A stretch of 64,000 bases of DNA from Rhodoplanes sp. Z2-YC6860 (GCF_001579845.1 NZ_CP007440.1:2732001-2796000), one strand, 5' to 3'. Shown: positions 8,265 to 17,738, counted from the first letter of the stretch. Translations and numbers: made by a program. Notes: a model not told the origin generated them from the letters alone.

Positions 8265-10049
8265 ATGCACGGTCCATCCGCGTCCCATCACCGGATTCAG
8301 TCCTTCTTTTCCAGTCTCGAAGTGCCGCAGGCCCTGCGCACCCTGGTGCGTGCGCGGGAGTCCGGGCTGATCGTGGTTGCGGCGCTGGTCGGGCTGTTAG
8401 CGGGCCTGATCGTGGCGGCGATGGGTTTCGGCGTCAGCCTGCTGCACATGCTGTTTGGCGTGCCGCTCGGCGAACGGCTGTCCGCCGCAACCAGGCTCAA
8501 TCCGGTCGTCGCGCTCGCGGTGCCGACCCTGGGCGGCATGGCCTTCGGCCTGGGTCTGTGGGCGCTGATGCGCTGGCGGCCGGGCCGCGAGATCGACCCG
8601 ATCGAGGCCAATGCGCTCCATGGCGGCCGCATGTCGCCACGCGGCAGCCTGATTGTCGCCTTGCAGACGGTCTGGTCGAGCGGGGTTGGCGCATCGGTCG
8701 GTCTTGAGGCGGGCTACACCCAATTGGCGAGCGGCGTCGCGTCCTGGCTCGGTCAGGCCTTCCGGCTGCGCCGGCGCGATTTGCGCGTGCTGGTCGGCTG
8801 CGGCGCGGCGGGCGCCATTGCAGGCGCCTTTGGGGCGCCGCTCGCCGGCTCGTTCTATGCCTTCGAACTGGTCATCGCGAGCTATTCGGTCGTCAACCTC
8901 GCGCCGGTCGGCGCGGCGGCGCTGGTCGGCTATCTGGTCGCCTCGGCGTTGGGCGAGACGAGCCTGGGCCTGGGCTCGCTTTACGTCTCGCATGTCCGCA
9001 GCCTCGATCTCATCGTATCGGGGCTTGTGGGTCTTGCGGCCGCAGTGGTCGGCATTCTGCTCATGCGCGGCGTTGCAGCCTGCGAAACCGTGCTGAACGA
9101 GTTGCGCATCCGTCCCATGCTGCGCCCCACGCTCGGCGGCCTGGTGGTGGGGACGATGGCGATCTTCGCGCCCGAGGTGCTCTCGTCGGGGCACGGCGCG
9201 ATCCGTATCTCGTCGGCGATGTCGGAGACGCTATCGTCGATCGCGCTGCTGTTCGTGTTGAAATCGGTCGCATCCATCGTTTCGCTCGGCACCGGGTTTC
9301 GCGGCGGCCTGTTCTTCGCGTCGCTGCTGATCGGGGCGCTCGGCGGGCGGCTGTTCGCCGACACGGCCAACATGTTCTGGCCGGCAGCCGCTCTCGATCC
9401 GCATGTCTATGCCATCATCGGCATGGGAGCGCTTTCGGTCTCGGTGATCGGCGGGCCACTCACCATGACCTTCATCGCGCTCGAAACCACCGGCGACTTC
9501 TGGCTCACCGCGACGGTGCTGATCGCGATCATCGTCTCCGCGCAGGTGACGCGCGAGCAGTTCGGCTATTCGTTCGCGACCTGGCGCTTCCATCTGCGTG
9601 GCGAGGGCATCCGCAGCGCGGCCGATGTCGGCTGGATGCGCGAATTGACGGTGCGGCGCATGATGCGGCCGGACGTTCGCACTGTGCCGGCTCACACCAC
9701 GCTCGGGCGTTTCCGGCGCGTGCATCCGCTTGGCTCGACCGGGCAGGTGGTGGCGATCAACGAAGACAAGACCTACGCCGGCATCGTGCAGGTCGCCGAG
9801 GCGCATTCGGGGGAATACGACGAAGCCATGCAGGTGCGCGAGATCCTACATTTCAAGGATACCGCGCTGCTGCCCATCATGACGGTGAAGCAGGCCGTCA
9901 TGGTGTTTGACCGGGCCGAGGCGGAGGCGCTCGCGGTGGTCGAGGCGGCGGACAACCGCGAGGTGATCGGTCTCCTGACCGAAGCCTATGCGCTGCGCCG
10001 CTATTCCGGCGAGCTCGAGCAGCGGCGCCAGGATATTCTCGGCGAATAG
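8265..10049 (+). CDS. CLC-type chloride channel or antiporter with C-terminal CBS pair
   Basis: The protein has 594 residues from ATG 8265; a TTG at 8259 is also possible. The first about 430 residues form the CLC membrane domain. GASVGLEAGYTQ replaces the classical GREGP and keeps the gating Glu. GAAGAIAGAFGAPLAGSFYAFEL and a GTGFRGGLFFASLLIGA loop follow. The N-terminal GSGIP motif is not recognisable (HGGRMSPRGS at that place). Two CBS domains fill roughly residues 455-594 and may sense adenine nucleotides. It is divergent from the nitronate monooxygenase gene. Confidence 0.87.
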   Translation: MHGPSASHHRIQSFFSSLEVPQALRTLVRARESGLIVVAALVGLLAGLIVAAMGFGVSLLHMLFGVPLGERLSAATRLNPVVALAVPTLGGMAFGLGLWALMRWRPGREIDPIEANALHGGRMSPRGSLIVALQTVWSSGVGASVGLEAGYTQLASGVASWLGQAFRLRRRDLRVLVGCGAAGAIAGAFGAPLAGSFYAFELVIASYSVVNLAPVGAAALVGYLVASALGETSLGLGSLYVSHVRSLDLIVSGLVGLAAAVVGILLMRGVAACETVLNELRIRPMLRPTLGGLVVGTMAIFAPEVLSSGHGAIRISSAMSETLSSIALLFVLKSVASIVSLGTGFRGGLFFASLLIGALGGRLFADTANMFWPAAALDPHVYAIIGMGALSVSVIGGPLTMTFIALETTGDFWLTATVLIAIIVSAQVTREQFGYSFATWRFHLRGEGIRSAADVGWMRELTVRRMMRPDVRTVPAHTTLGRFRRVHPLGSTGQVVAINEDKTYAGIVQVAEAHSGEYDEAMQVREILHFKDTALLPIMTVKQAVMVFDRAEAEALAVVEAADNREVIGLLTEAYALRRYSGELEQRRQDILGE

Positions 10050-10211
10050 GATATTCCCGGCGAGTAGGCAATTCCGCAGGCGGCCGCTACGATGCTGCAT
10101 CCCGAGGCCGTGGGGGGCCGAGAGGACGCTGCGGGAAATTCCAGGTTGACAGGTGGCAAGGCGGCGGTGGTGCGCGGGCACGGCCGGTCGCCTGAACACA
10201 GGGGGATCGAC

Positions 10212-11105
10212 ATGGGGACGAGTGAAATCGTTGGCTCGGTCGCGGAGCTTTGGCGCTTCCCGGTCAAATCCATGGGCGGTGAGCTGCTCCAGGACGCCGA
10301 CATCACCGAACGAGGCGTGCTGGGTGACCGCGCCTACGCACTCGTCGAGCCCGATACCGGGAAGGTGGTCAGCGCGAAAAGCGTGAGGCTCTATCCCGAG
10401 TTGCTGAAGTGCAAGGCGAGCTTCGTCGAGCCGCCGCGTGACGGCGGCAGCATGCCGCCGGTCCGGATGACCTTGCCGGACGGTACAACGCTGAGGAGCG
10501 ATTCATCGGGACTCGATCGGGCGCTGTCGGCCTGCTTCAAGCGCAACGTCGCGCTTCGGCAGTCGGCGCCGGAAGACTTCACCATCGATCAGTATCATCC
10601 GGATGTCGCGGGGGCGGACCCTGGCGGCAACAAGGACACCGTGGTCCAGCAGAAGCTAGGCTCGGCGCTCTTTGCGGCGATCGGGATGGATTCTCCGGTC
10701 CCGGTCGGTTCTTTCCTCGATGTGTTTCCGATGTCGGTCATGACCTCGTCGACGCTCGCACGGTTGACCGAGCTTCGGCCTCGGACACGTTTCGATTCGC
10801 GCCGGTTTCGCATGAACGTCGTCCTGAAAACCCAGCCGGTCGGATTCATCGAGAACGACTGGGTCGGTCGTGCCATCGGGCTGGGCGATGCGGCACGGTT
10901 GAATCTGTCTCTGCTCGATCCGCGATGCGTGATGACGACGCTTGCGCAGGACGATGTGCCCCAGGACATCGAAGTCCTGAAAACGCTGGTTCAGCACAAT
11001 CGAATGCAGCTCGGCGACCTGGGCAAGTTTCCATGCGCCGGGATTTATGCCGTCGTCGCCGCGCCCGGACGGGTGCGGAGCGGCGACCGGGTCGTGCTCA
11101 ACTGA
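10212..11105 (+). CDS. MOSC domain protein, YcbX-like
   Basis: The protein has 297 residues. The N-terminal MOSC beta-barrel begins VAELWRFPVKSMGGE; the C-terminal MOSC domain contains the conserved Cys in DPRCVMTT. Proteins of this layout bind a molybdenum cofactor and, with a reductase, reduce N-hydroxylated compounds. No ferredoxin domain is fused at the C-terminus, unlike E. coli YcbX. The start at 10212 is set by AGGGGG about 6 bases upstream; the earlier in-frame starts add a low-complexity N-terminus. It converges on a Bug gene 16 bases away. Confidence 0.83.
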   Translation: MGTSEIVGSVAELWRFPVKSMGGELLQDADITERGVLGDRAYALVEPDTGKVVSAKSVRLYPELLKCKASFVEPPRDGGSMPPVRMTLPDGTTLRSDSSGLDRALSACFKRNVALRQSAPEDFTIDQYHPDVAGADPGGNKDTVVQQKLGSALFAAIGMDSPVPVGSFLDVFPMSVMTSSTLARLTELRPRTRFDSRRFRMNVVLKTQPVGFIENDWVGRAIGLGDAARLNLSLLDPRCVMTTLAQDDVPQDIEVLKTLVQHNRMQLGDLGKFPCAGIYAVVAAPGRVRSGDRVVLN

Positions 11106-11121
11106 CGCTCCAACCCGCGAA

Positions 11122-12084
11122 CTATTGCAGCGGCTCGCCGGATTCCCTGGCGAGCACCGCCGCCTCGGCACGGGTTTCGCTGATGAACTTCGCGAACTCA
11201 GCCGGCGTGTTCACGCCATATTCGATGGCCCGCTCGACATAGTTCTTCTGCTTGAACTCCGGCGTGCCGGTGATCGCGACCACGTCGGCGTGAACCCGGT
11301 CGATGATCTCCCGCGGTGTGTTGGCCGGCGCAAATAGGCCGAACCATGTCACGGGATAATGCTCTCCCGTCGCTTCCTGCAGCGTCGGGATGTCGGGGAA
11401 CAGCGGCGAGCGCATGTTGGCGCTGAGTGCGATCCCGGTGATGCGGCCGCTTTTCACCTGGGCCAGCATGTTGCTTAGTCCGAGAAGCGCGATGGGCGTG
11501 GTGCCCGACAGCACCGCGGTGACCACTTCATTGCCGCTGCGGAATGGCACCCGCACGATGTCGATGCCGTTGCTCTTGTTCAGCTTGTTCATGAACTGCA
11601 CGAGCGTGAACGAGAAGGTGCCATAGCTCAAGGTTCCCGGCTTCTGCCGGGCGAGCGCGACCAGATCGGGAACGGTCTTCGCTTTGAGATCGGAGTTCGC
11701 GACGAGAGCTTCGAGGTTGAAGAACAGATTGCAGATCGGCGCGAAGTCCTTCTCCGGATTGAACGGTAGGCTGCGGTACAGGAACTGGTTGTAGACCACA
11801 GGCTCGCTCGACATCACGCACAGCGTGTAGCCGTCGGGCGGGGCCTCCGCGCAGGCGCGGGCGCCGATGTTCAGTCCTCCGCCGGGGCGGTTTTCGACCA
11901 CGAAAGGCTGGCCGTATTTCTTCTGCAGTTGGTCGGCGAGAAGCCGGGTAAAGACATCGCCGCCTCCGCCAGCCGCGAGCGGAATGATGATGCGCACGGT
12001 GCGGGACGGCCACGTGTCGGCCCTGGCGGCTGCGGACGCAAAGAGGGTGAAGAAAAGACAGCCGAAAGCGAGCGCTCGCCGCAT
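11122..12084 (-). CDS. Bug/TctC family substrate-binding protein
   Basis: The protein has 320 residues. A Sec signal (MRRALAFGCLFFTLFASAAA) is cleaved near ARA-D. WPSRTVRIIIPLAAGGGGD, the G-Q-P-F-V-V-E-N-R-P-G-G loop and PPDGYTLCV identify the family. The position equivalent to the usual small residue after the loop carries a Cys-containing ARACAEAPP, which is unusual. The start at 12084 follows GGGAGG. It is one of five orphan Bug receptors in the window; ligand unknown, no permease nearby. Confidence 0.9.
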   Translation of the reverse strand: MRRALAFGCLFFTLFASAAARADTWPSRTVRIIIPLAAGGGGDVFTRLLADQLQKKYGQPFVVENRPGGGLNIGARACAEAPPDGYTLCVMSSEPVVYNQFLYRSLPFNPEKDFAPICNLFFNLEALVANSDLKAKTVPDLVALARQKPGTLSYGTFSFTLVQFMNKLNKSNGIDIVRVPFRSGNEVVTAVLSGTTPIALLGLSNMLAQVKSGRITGIALSANMRSPLFPDIPTLQEATGEHYPVTWFGLFAPANTPREIIDRVHADVVAITGTPEFKQKNYVERAIEYGVNTPAEFAKFISETRAEAAVLARESGEPLQ

Positions 12085-12337
12085 GGGTCCTCCCGAATTT
12101 CTGCACGAAGCAGTATTTTTTGAAACCGTGCCGAGCCCGCATTCCAGCATAAGGTCTTCCGGTATCCAATTGGGTGCGATCACTCTCCGGATGCACCGGC
12201 GGGTCCTCCGATAGTCCCATTGCCGGGGCGCGAGAAACCGTCGAGAATCAAGTCGTGAGCGTCATTGCTTGAATTCGGCCGGCGCGCTCAGCCGGCTTTG
12301 GTTCTCACAGATTTTTTTGAAACCGTTGGAGGACGAC

Positions 12338-14179
12338 ATGTCGACCTTCCCACAATCGCGGACGCTTCTCGTTGGTGCCACAGCAGCTTTGCTCGGTGGC
12401 GTCGCTGGGCTGGTTTTGCTCGCCGGCAACGTCGTGACCATCGCCGATGCGGACGCGGCGCCCGCGGATCAGCCGGTTTCGCTGTCCGAGCAGGATGTCC
12501 CGATCTGCCACACGCCCGGTGCGATGAAACGGACGACCATGCTGCTGCGCCTGGCGCAGACCGAAGTGCCACGCGCCGAGATGAGCGCCGCAAGCCCGGC
12601 GCCGACTTTTGCCGACATCGAGCCGCCGCTGTGGCCCGGTCTTGGCCCCATCGCCTACAAGATCACGACTGCGAACGAGCGCGCCCAGGCGTATTTCGAT
12701 CAAGGGCTACGGCTGGCCTACGCGTTCAATCATGCCGAGGCGCAGCGCGCCTTCCGCATCGCGCAGAAGCTCGATCCCAATTGCGCCATGTGCTTCTGGG
12801 GCGAGGCGCTGGTGCTAGGCCCGAACATCAATCTTCCCATGCCGGAAGATGACGTCGCGCCGGCCTACGCGGCGGCACAGAAGGCGAAGGCCCTTTCGTC
12901 CTCGGCGAGTCCGCGGGAGCGGGCGCTGATCGATGCGCTGCTCGCGCGCTACGGCAGCGATCCGAAGGCCGCGCGAGCGCCCTTCGATGCGGCGTATGCA
13001 GCCGAGATGAAAAAGGTCTCTGAGCAGTTTCCCGACGATGACGACATCGACACGCTCTATGCCGAGGCCGTCATGGACGTGAGCCCCTGGGATTACTGGA
13101 AGCCGGGCGGCAAGGAGCCAAATCCGCAAAGCGTCGCCATCGTGCCGACGCTCGAACGGGTGCTGGCCCGCAACCCCAGTCACACCGGCGCGATTCATTT
13201 CTACATCCACGCCGTAGAGGCTTCGGACCGCCCCAAGCGCGCCGAGGCCTATGCCGACCGGCTGCGCGGCGCCATTCCCGGCGCCGGCCATCTCGTCCAC
13301 ATGCCGAGCCACATCTACTACCGGGTTGGCCGCTATCTCGATGCGCTGGCGGACAACAAGACCGCGGTGCAGGTCGATGAGAAATATCTGACCGACACCA
13401 ACGCGCCGATGGGTGTTTATCGGCTCGGCTACTATACGCACAACGTGCACTTCGTCATGGCGTCGGCGCAGATGGCAGGCGACGGCGCAACCGTGATCGC
13501 GGCGGCCGAAAAGCTGCGGCAGCTCATTCCCGACGAGGCCGCACGCGGCATCGCGATGGTGCAGCCCGTGAAAGCTGCGCCATATTTCGCGCACGCGCAG
13601 TTCAGCACGCCCGACACCATCCTGGCGCTGCCCGATCCCGGCGACGCCATTCCGTATGTCAAAGGCATATGGCTCTACGCACGCGGCGTCGCGTTCGCGG
13701 AGCGTCGAGACTTCGCGTCCGCGGAAGCTGCGGCGCAGGCGATCGAGACCCTCGAACGCACCGCGGATTTCAAGCTGCTGAAAGACTCCGGCGTTCCGGC
13801 GCAAGAGGTGCTCCATGTCGCGCGCACGGTTGTCCTCGCGCGCGTCGCGCAGGCGAAAGGCGACAAGCGTGGCGCGGTCTCGCAATTCGAACAGGCGGCC
13901 GCTCTGCAGGAGGCGTTGCCCTACACGGAGCCGCCCTATTGGTACTATCCGGTCCGCCAGTCGCTTGCGGCAGCGCTGCTGCAGGCCGGCCGCTATGCCG
14001 AGGCGGAGCGGCAATTCCAGCGTGCGCTCACCCGCGCGCCGTCGAACGGCTGGTCGTATTACGGGCTCGCGGAGCTGCATAAGAAACAGGGCAACCGGAC
14101 CGCGGCACGCAAGGCCGAAGCTGACTTGGCGCGAACCTGGATCGGCGATCGCAAGCTGCTGCAGATTTCGCGGCTTTGA
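12338..14179 (+). CDS. TPR repeat protein, probably membrane-anchored
   Basis: The protein has 613 residues. An N-terminal hydrophobic segment (LLVGATAALLGGVAGLVLLAG) is either a signal or an anchor. After a Pro-rich linker the chain contains TPR-like helices: AYFDQGLRLAYAFNHAEAQR near residue 120, CAMCFWGEALVLGPNIN, several further pairs in the middle, and a clear C-terminal TPR with AGRYAEAERQFQRAL. A short HIYYRVGRY segment recurs in periplasmic proteins of this layout. The start at 12338 follows GGAGGA. A REP-like palindrome follows the gene. Function unknown. Confidence 0.78.
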   Translation: MSTFPQSRTLLVGATAALLGGVAGLVLLAGNVVTIADADAAPADQPVSLSEQDVPICHTPGAMKRTTMLLRLAQTEVPRAEMSAASPAPTFADIEPPLWPGLGPIAYKITTANERAQAYFDQGLRLAYAFNHAEAQRAFRIAQKLDPNCAMCFWGEALVLGPNINLPMPEDDVAPAYAAAQKAKALSSSASPRERALIDALLARYGSDPKAARAPFDAAYAAEMKKVSEQFPDDDDIDTLYAEAVMDVSPWDYWKPGGKEPNPQSVAIVPTLERVLARNPSHTGAIHFYIHAVEASDRPKRAEAYADRLRGAIPGAGHLVHMPSHIYYRVGRYLDALADNKTAVQVDEKYLTDTNAPMGVYRLGYYTHNVHFVMASAQMAGDGATVIAAAEKLRQLIPDEAARGIAMVQPVKAAPYFAHAQFSTPDTILALPDPGDAIPYVKGIWLYARGVAFAERRDFASAEAAAQAIETLERTADFKLLKDSGVPAQEVLHVARTVVLARVAQAKGDKRGAVSQFEQAAALQEALPYTEPPYWYYPVRQSLAAALLQAGRYAEAERQFQRALTRAPSNGWSYYGLAELHKKQGNRTAARKAEADLARTWIGDRKLLQISRL

Positions 14180-14205
14180 GGAGCACTTGGTTTGACGTCG
14201 CAGCC

Positions 14206-14292
14206 GTCATGGCCGGGCTTGTCCCGGCCATCTCGCTTAGGGACGCATTGTGCCCTCCTAAGCGAGATGCCCGGCACAAGGCCGGGCATGAC
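14206..14292. repeat. REP-like long palindrome between convergent genes
   Basis: Two arms of about 35 bases are inverted copies, with GTCATGGCCGGGCTTG on the left mirrored as AAGGCCGGGCATGAC on the right, and CTCGCTTA mirrored as TAAGCGAG in the inner part. It lies between the stop of the TPR gene and the stop of the DOPA-dioxygenase-like gene. The CATGGCCGGGCTT type is frequent in Bradyrhizobium-like genomes from memory. It could act as a two-way terminator. Confidence 0.8.
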
Positions 14293-14326
14293 AGCGGTGC
14301 TGGCGCAGCGCAGACCGAAAAATACT

Positions 14327-14656
14327 CTACCGAAACTGGTCGAGCTTCAGCGTCTCGGACGGGCCGAGCCAGATCACGTGCTGGGTGTGATCCTTCAGCG
14401 CGTTGCCGGTCTGCGCGTGGGTGAAGATCGTGAACTTGCCGCGGTTGAGCACCAGCCAGGGCAGCACCTCGGCGAGCTTGTCCTGTTCGATCGTGAGCTG
14501 GCAGCTCCCGCGCGGATGCGGGCCGACCGGATTGTCATGCATCCGTCCGACCTTGACGCCGAATGTCTTTCCGGCGGTCTCGCAGAATTTGAGCGCCTCC
14601 GCGTGCTCGGGCGGATCGTAATAGACGTGGGCGTGGAAGTTCTCGATCTCGCTCAT
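14327..14656 (-). CDS. DOPA 4,5-dioxygenase family protein
   Basis: The protein has 109 residues, the full length of small bacterial members. Family motifs are visible: FHAHVYYD at residues 7-14 and GRMHDNPVGPHPRGSCQL with metal-ligand His residues, then TIFTHAQTGNALKDHTQHV. The family performs extradiol ring cleavage of catecholic compounds in plants and fungi; the bacterial substrate is unknown. Its ATG overlaps the stop of the upstream flavin monooxygenase in an ATGA, so the two are coupled. A hydroxylation-then-ring-cleavage pathway would fit. Confidence 0.87.
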   Translation of the reverse strand: MSEIENFHAHVYYDPPEHAEALKFCETAGKTFGVKVGRMHDNPVGPHPRGSCQLTIEQDKLAEVLPWLVLNRGKFTIFTHAQTGNALKDHTQHVIWLGPSETLKLDQFR

Positions 14657-15996
14657 TCGGCGGCGACGGCCTTGTTGTCGAAGAAACGATTGCTCGGGCG
14701 CGGCAGCCCGAGATTTTCGCGCAGCGTCTTGCCCTCGTATTCCTTGCGGAACAGTCCGCGGCGCTGCAATTCCGGGATCACGCCGCGCGCGAAGTCGTCG
14801 AGTCCGCCCGGCAGATACGGGAACATGATGGTGAAACCATCGCTGGCGTTGGTTTCGATCCAGGCTTCCATTTCGTCGGCGATGGTCTTGGGCGTGCCGA
14901 CCATCGCAAGCCCCGAATAGCCGCCCATACGCTGGGCGAGTTGGCGCACTGTAAGGTTGTCGACTTTCGCAGCCTTAATTGCGCGTTCGCGTCCGCTCTT
15001 CGAGGCATTGCTTTCCGGAATCTCGGGCAGCGGCCCGTCCGGATCGAACTTGGAGGCATCGGTGCCGAGCGCGATCGACAGCGAGGCGATGGCGTTTGCA
15101 TAGTTCACGAGACTGTCGAGCTTGGCGCGCTTGGCCTTGGCCTCCTCGACGCTGTCGCCAACGATCACCAGACATGCCGGCTGGATCTTCATGTGCTCCG
15201 GATCACGGCCGAGCTTTTTCATGCGGCCTTTGACGTCGGCATAGAAGGCGCGGCCGGCTTCGATGTTGCTCTGCGCGGTGAACACGGCCTCGGCGGTTTC
15301 GGCGGCAAGCTGCTTGCCCGACTCCGACGCGCCAGCCTGCACGATCAGCGGCCAGCCCTGGATGGGGCGCGCGATGTTGAGCGGGCCTTTTACCGAAAAG
15401 GATTCGCCCTTGTGGTTGAGCACATGCAGCTTGTCGGGATCGAAGAACACACCGCTCTCGACATCGCGGATGAAGGCGTCGTCGGCCCAGGAATCCCACA
15501 GGCCGGTGACCACATCGTAGAATTCGCGCGCGCGATGATAGCGCTCGCCGTGCTCCATGTGCTCGTCCATGCCGAAGTTCAGCGCGGCGTCCGGATTGGA
15601 GGTGGTGACGATGTTCCAGCCGGCGCGGCCGCCCGAGATGTGGTCGAGTGAGGCAAAGCGGCGGGCGATGTGATAGGGCGCGTCGAAGGTGGTCGAGCCG
15701 GTGGCGACGAGGCCGATATGATTGGTCGCCTGCGACAGGGCCGAGAGCAGCGTGAACGGCTCGAACGAGGTCGCGGTGTGGCTCCGCTTCAGCGCGTCCA
15801 TCGGCATGTTCAGCACGGCCATGTGGTCGGCCATAAAGAAGGCGTCGAACTTCGCGGCTTCGAGCTTCTGGATACATTCCTTGAGATGAGCGTAGTTGAA
15901 ATTCATGTCCGGCCAGGCGCCCGGATAGCGCCACGCGCCGGTGTGGATGCTCGCCGGCCGCATGAAGGCGTTGAGCTTGATCTGTCGCGTGGCCAT
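14653..15996 (-). CDS. FMN-dependent monooxygenase of the NtaA/SnaA/DszA family
   Basis: The protein has 447 residues, the usual length. It opens with RQIKLNAFMRPASIHTGAWRY; further landmarks are DHISGGRAGWNIVTTSNPDAALNFG and QAGASESGKQLAAETAEAVF, all typical of this bacterial-luciferase-fold group. These two-component enzymes use FMNH2 supplied by a separate reductase to hydroxylate chelators, sulfur heterocycles or other xenobiotics. It is upstream of and coupled with a DOPA dioxygenase-like gene, and divergent from a Bug receptor at 16244. A flavin reductase is encoded 14 kb away at 30187, but pairing is not shown. Confidence 0.9.
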   Translation of the reverse strand: MATRQIKLNAFMRPASIHTGAWRYPGAWPDMNFNYAHLKECIQKLEAAKFDAFFMADHMAVLNMPMDALKRSHTATSFEPFTLLSALSQATNHIGLVATGSTTFDAPYHIARRFASLDHISGGRAGWNIVTTSNPDAALNFGMDEHMEHGERYHRAREFYDVVTGLWDSWADDAFIRDVESGVFFDPDKLHVLNHKGESFSVKGPLNIARPIQGWPLIVQAGASESGKQLAAETAEAVFTAQSNIEAGRAFYADVKGRMKKLGRDPEHMKIQPACLVIVGDSVEEAKAKRAKLDSLVNYANAIASLSIALGTDASKFDPDGPLPEIPESNASKSGRERAIKAAKVDNLTVRQLAQRMGGYSGLAMVGTPKTIADEMEAWIETNASDGFTIMFPYLPGGLDDFARGVIPELQRRGLFRKEYEGKTLRENLGLPRPSNRFFDNKAVAAE

Positions 15997-16243
15997 CGAG
16001 TGTCACTCCATGCAGGGAAGCATCCGGCACCCGCAATATAGGCCCGCGCCGGCGTTAGAAAAGTCATGTCCCCGTGAGCCGATGGGGAAGAAACCGCCTG
16101 CGAAAATGCGGTCCCGCAACGGTTTCTTGTCTGCGGCCTCTTGACCGAAAGAATAGTTTGCGCCGGAGGTATCCTCAGGCTATCGGAGCGCCAGCAAAGA
16201 CACCCTCAAAGACACCTTGCAAAAACTCCTCCGGAGGAACGCC

Positions 16244-17227
16244 ATGTCGATCTCCCGCCGCTCGCTGCTCACCGCCCTGTCGGCTGCTCCGCTCGTTTCG
16301 CTCCTGCCGCGCGCGGCTTTCGCGGCCTATCCGGACCGGCCGGTCCGGCTGATCTGCCCGTTCGCGGCCGGCGGCAATGCGGACCTGGTGGCGCGGATCG
16401 TGGGCGAGGGGATGGCGGCTTCGCTCGGCCAGGCGGTCGTGATCGAGAACCGCACCGGCGCGGGCGGTGGCATCGGCGCTGGTGTCGTCGCGACGGCGGC
16501 GCCGGACGGCTACACGCTGCTGACCGGCTCGAACGGACCGCTCACCGTCAATCCCTTCGTGCAGGCCAAGCTGCCTTACGATCCGCTGAAGGATTTCGTG
16601 CCGATCGGGCTCGCCAACCTCGCGCCGCACTCGATCGTGCTGAACAACTCGGTGCCGGCGAAGACGGTGGCCGAGCTCGTCGAGCTGTCGAAGAAGCAGC
16701 AGATCACGCTCGCCACCTCGGGCGTCGGCAGCGCCTCGCATATGACGCTGGCGCGCTTCAATGCCGCCACCGGCGCCAAGATCGTGCACGTGCCCTATCG
16801 CGGCGGCGGCGCGCTGGTCGGCGACGTGCTGGCCGGCACGGTGTCAGGCGCGATGACCGAGGTGTCGACGCTGCTCGAGCATCACGGCCAAGGCAAGGTG
16901 CGCATCCTCGCGGTCGCTTCCAGCAAGCGCATTCCCAAGATCGGCGACGTGCCGACCATGATCGAATCCGGCGTCAAGGATTTCACCGCGGCGAGCTATG
17001 TGGGCGTCCTCGCGCCGTCGAAGACGCCGGCCGAGATCGTGGCCCAGCTCGAGAAGGCGCTGATCAAGGCGTTGGCCGACAAGTCGGCGCAGGACAAATT
17101 CCTGGCGAGCGGCGCCGAGCTCGTGTCCGAGGACCTGCAGACCTCGAAGGGCTTCGCCGCCTACATCCAGAAGGAATACGACAACTCGCGCGAGGCCGCG
17201 AAGCTCGCAGGTCTGAAGCCGGAGTAG
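16244..17227 (+). CDS. Bug/TctC family substrate-binding protein
   Basis: The protein has 327 residues. A tandem-arginine signal (SISRRSLLTALSAAP) ends near AFA-A. The mature start YPDRPVRLICPFAAGGNAD, the A-V-V-I-E-N-R-T-G-A-G-G-G loop and APDGYTLL fit the family. The start at 16244 is chosen because GGAGGAACGCC directly precedes it; the upstream Met is nine residues earlier without a site. It is divergent from the monooxygenase/dioxygenase pair across 247 bases, so it may capture the substrate of that pathway (inference). Confidence 0.9.
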   Translation: MSISRRSLLTALSAAPLVSLLPRAAFAAYPDRPVRLICPFAAGGNADLVARIVGEGMAASLGQAVVIENRTGAGGGIGAGVVATAAPDGYTLLTGSNGPLTVNPFVQAKLPYDPLKDFVPIGLANLAPHSIVLNNSVPAKTVAELVELSKKQQITLATSGVGSASHMTLARFNAATGAKIVHVPYRGGGALVGDVLAGTVSGAMTEVSTLLEHHGQGKVRILAVASSKRIPKIGDVPTMIESGVKDFTAASYVGVLAPSKTPAEIVAQLEKALIKALADKSAQDKFLASGAELVSEDLQTSKGFAAYIQKEYDNSREAAKLAGLKPE

Positions 17228-17260
17228 CATTCACGGTTGAGCTCTGTCGGCTTCACCGCG

Positions 17261-17289
17261 TGATCCAACATCGCGTCCGCCCCGTACAA
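17261..17289 (+). promoter_or_regulatory. RpoE-type (ECF) promoter of the DUF2177 gene
   Basis: TGATCC at 17261-17266 is followed after 16 bases by CGTA, with the -10 region at 17285-17289. The spacing and both elements equal those of the two promoters between rpoE and the FAD oxidoreductase. The predicted transcript would start about 22 bases before a GGAGG-led ATG at 17318. The match to known ChrR-controlled RpoE promoters (TGATCC in the -35) is from memory of Rhodobacter work. Confidence 0.75.
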
Positions 17290-17317
17290 GCAGCATCAAT
17301 GTCTCTCAGGAGGCAGC

Positions 17318-17716
17318 ATGCGGCTTGTCGTTTCGTATCTCGTGACGTTCCTGGTTTTTACGGTCGTGGATTTGTCATGGCTCAGCATTATGGGCCCGGC
17401 GCTCTACCGACCGACGCTTGGCGATATTCTGCTGCCTGATTTGCGCCTGGCGCCGGCTGCCGCGTTCTATCTGATCTTTCCGATCGGCATCGTGGCGTTC
17501 GCGGTCAATCCGGCCGTCAATGCGAACTCTATCGCGACGGCGATCGGCTACGGATTCCTATTTGGCGTGCTCGCTTATGCCACATACGACCTGACGAATT
17601 TCGCGACCCTGCGAAACTGGACCTTTCAGATCACGATCCTCGACATGGTGTATGGCGGTTTCGCAAGCGCGTTCGCGGCTGCGTTGACGACACTGGCATT
17701 GCGGCGCCTGCTTTGA
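17318..17716 (+). CDS. DUF2177 family membrane protein
   Basis: The protein has 132 residues with four hydrophobic segments. The DUF2177 pattern is seen: YLVTFLVFTVVDLSWL at the start, LAPAAAFYLIFPIGIVAF, then GVLAYATYDLTNFATLRNW and a last helix with DMVYGGFASAFAA. Biochemical function unknown. It has its own RpoE-type promoter and converges on the rpoE operon, with 22 bases between the stops, so it probably belongs to the same stress response. The start follows GGAGG. Confidence 0.85.
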   Translation: MRLVVSYLVTFLVFTVVDLSWLSIMGPALYRPTLGDILLPDLRLAPAAAFYLIFPIGIVAFAVNPAVNANSIATAIGYGFLFGVLAYATYDLTNFATLRNWTFQITILDMVYGGFASAFAAALTTLALRRLL

Positions 17717-17738
17717 CCGGGATTCGAAAACTCGCCTT

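Noticed and set aside
16022-16243. Possible ECF promoter upstream of the Bug gene
   Set aside because: No TGATCC with the correct spacing to CGTA is present; the region is an ordinary divergent gap.
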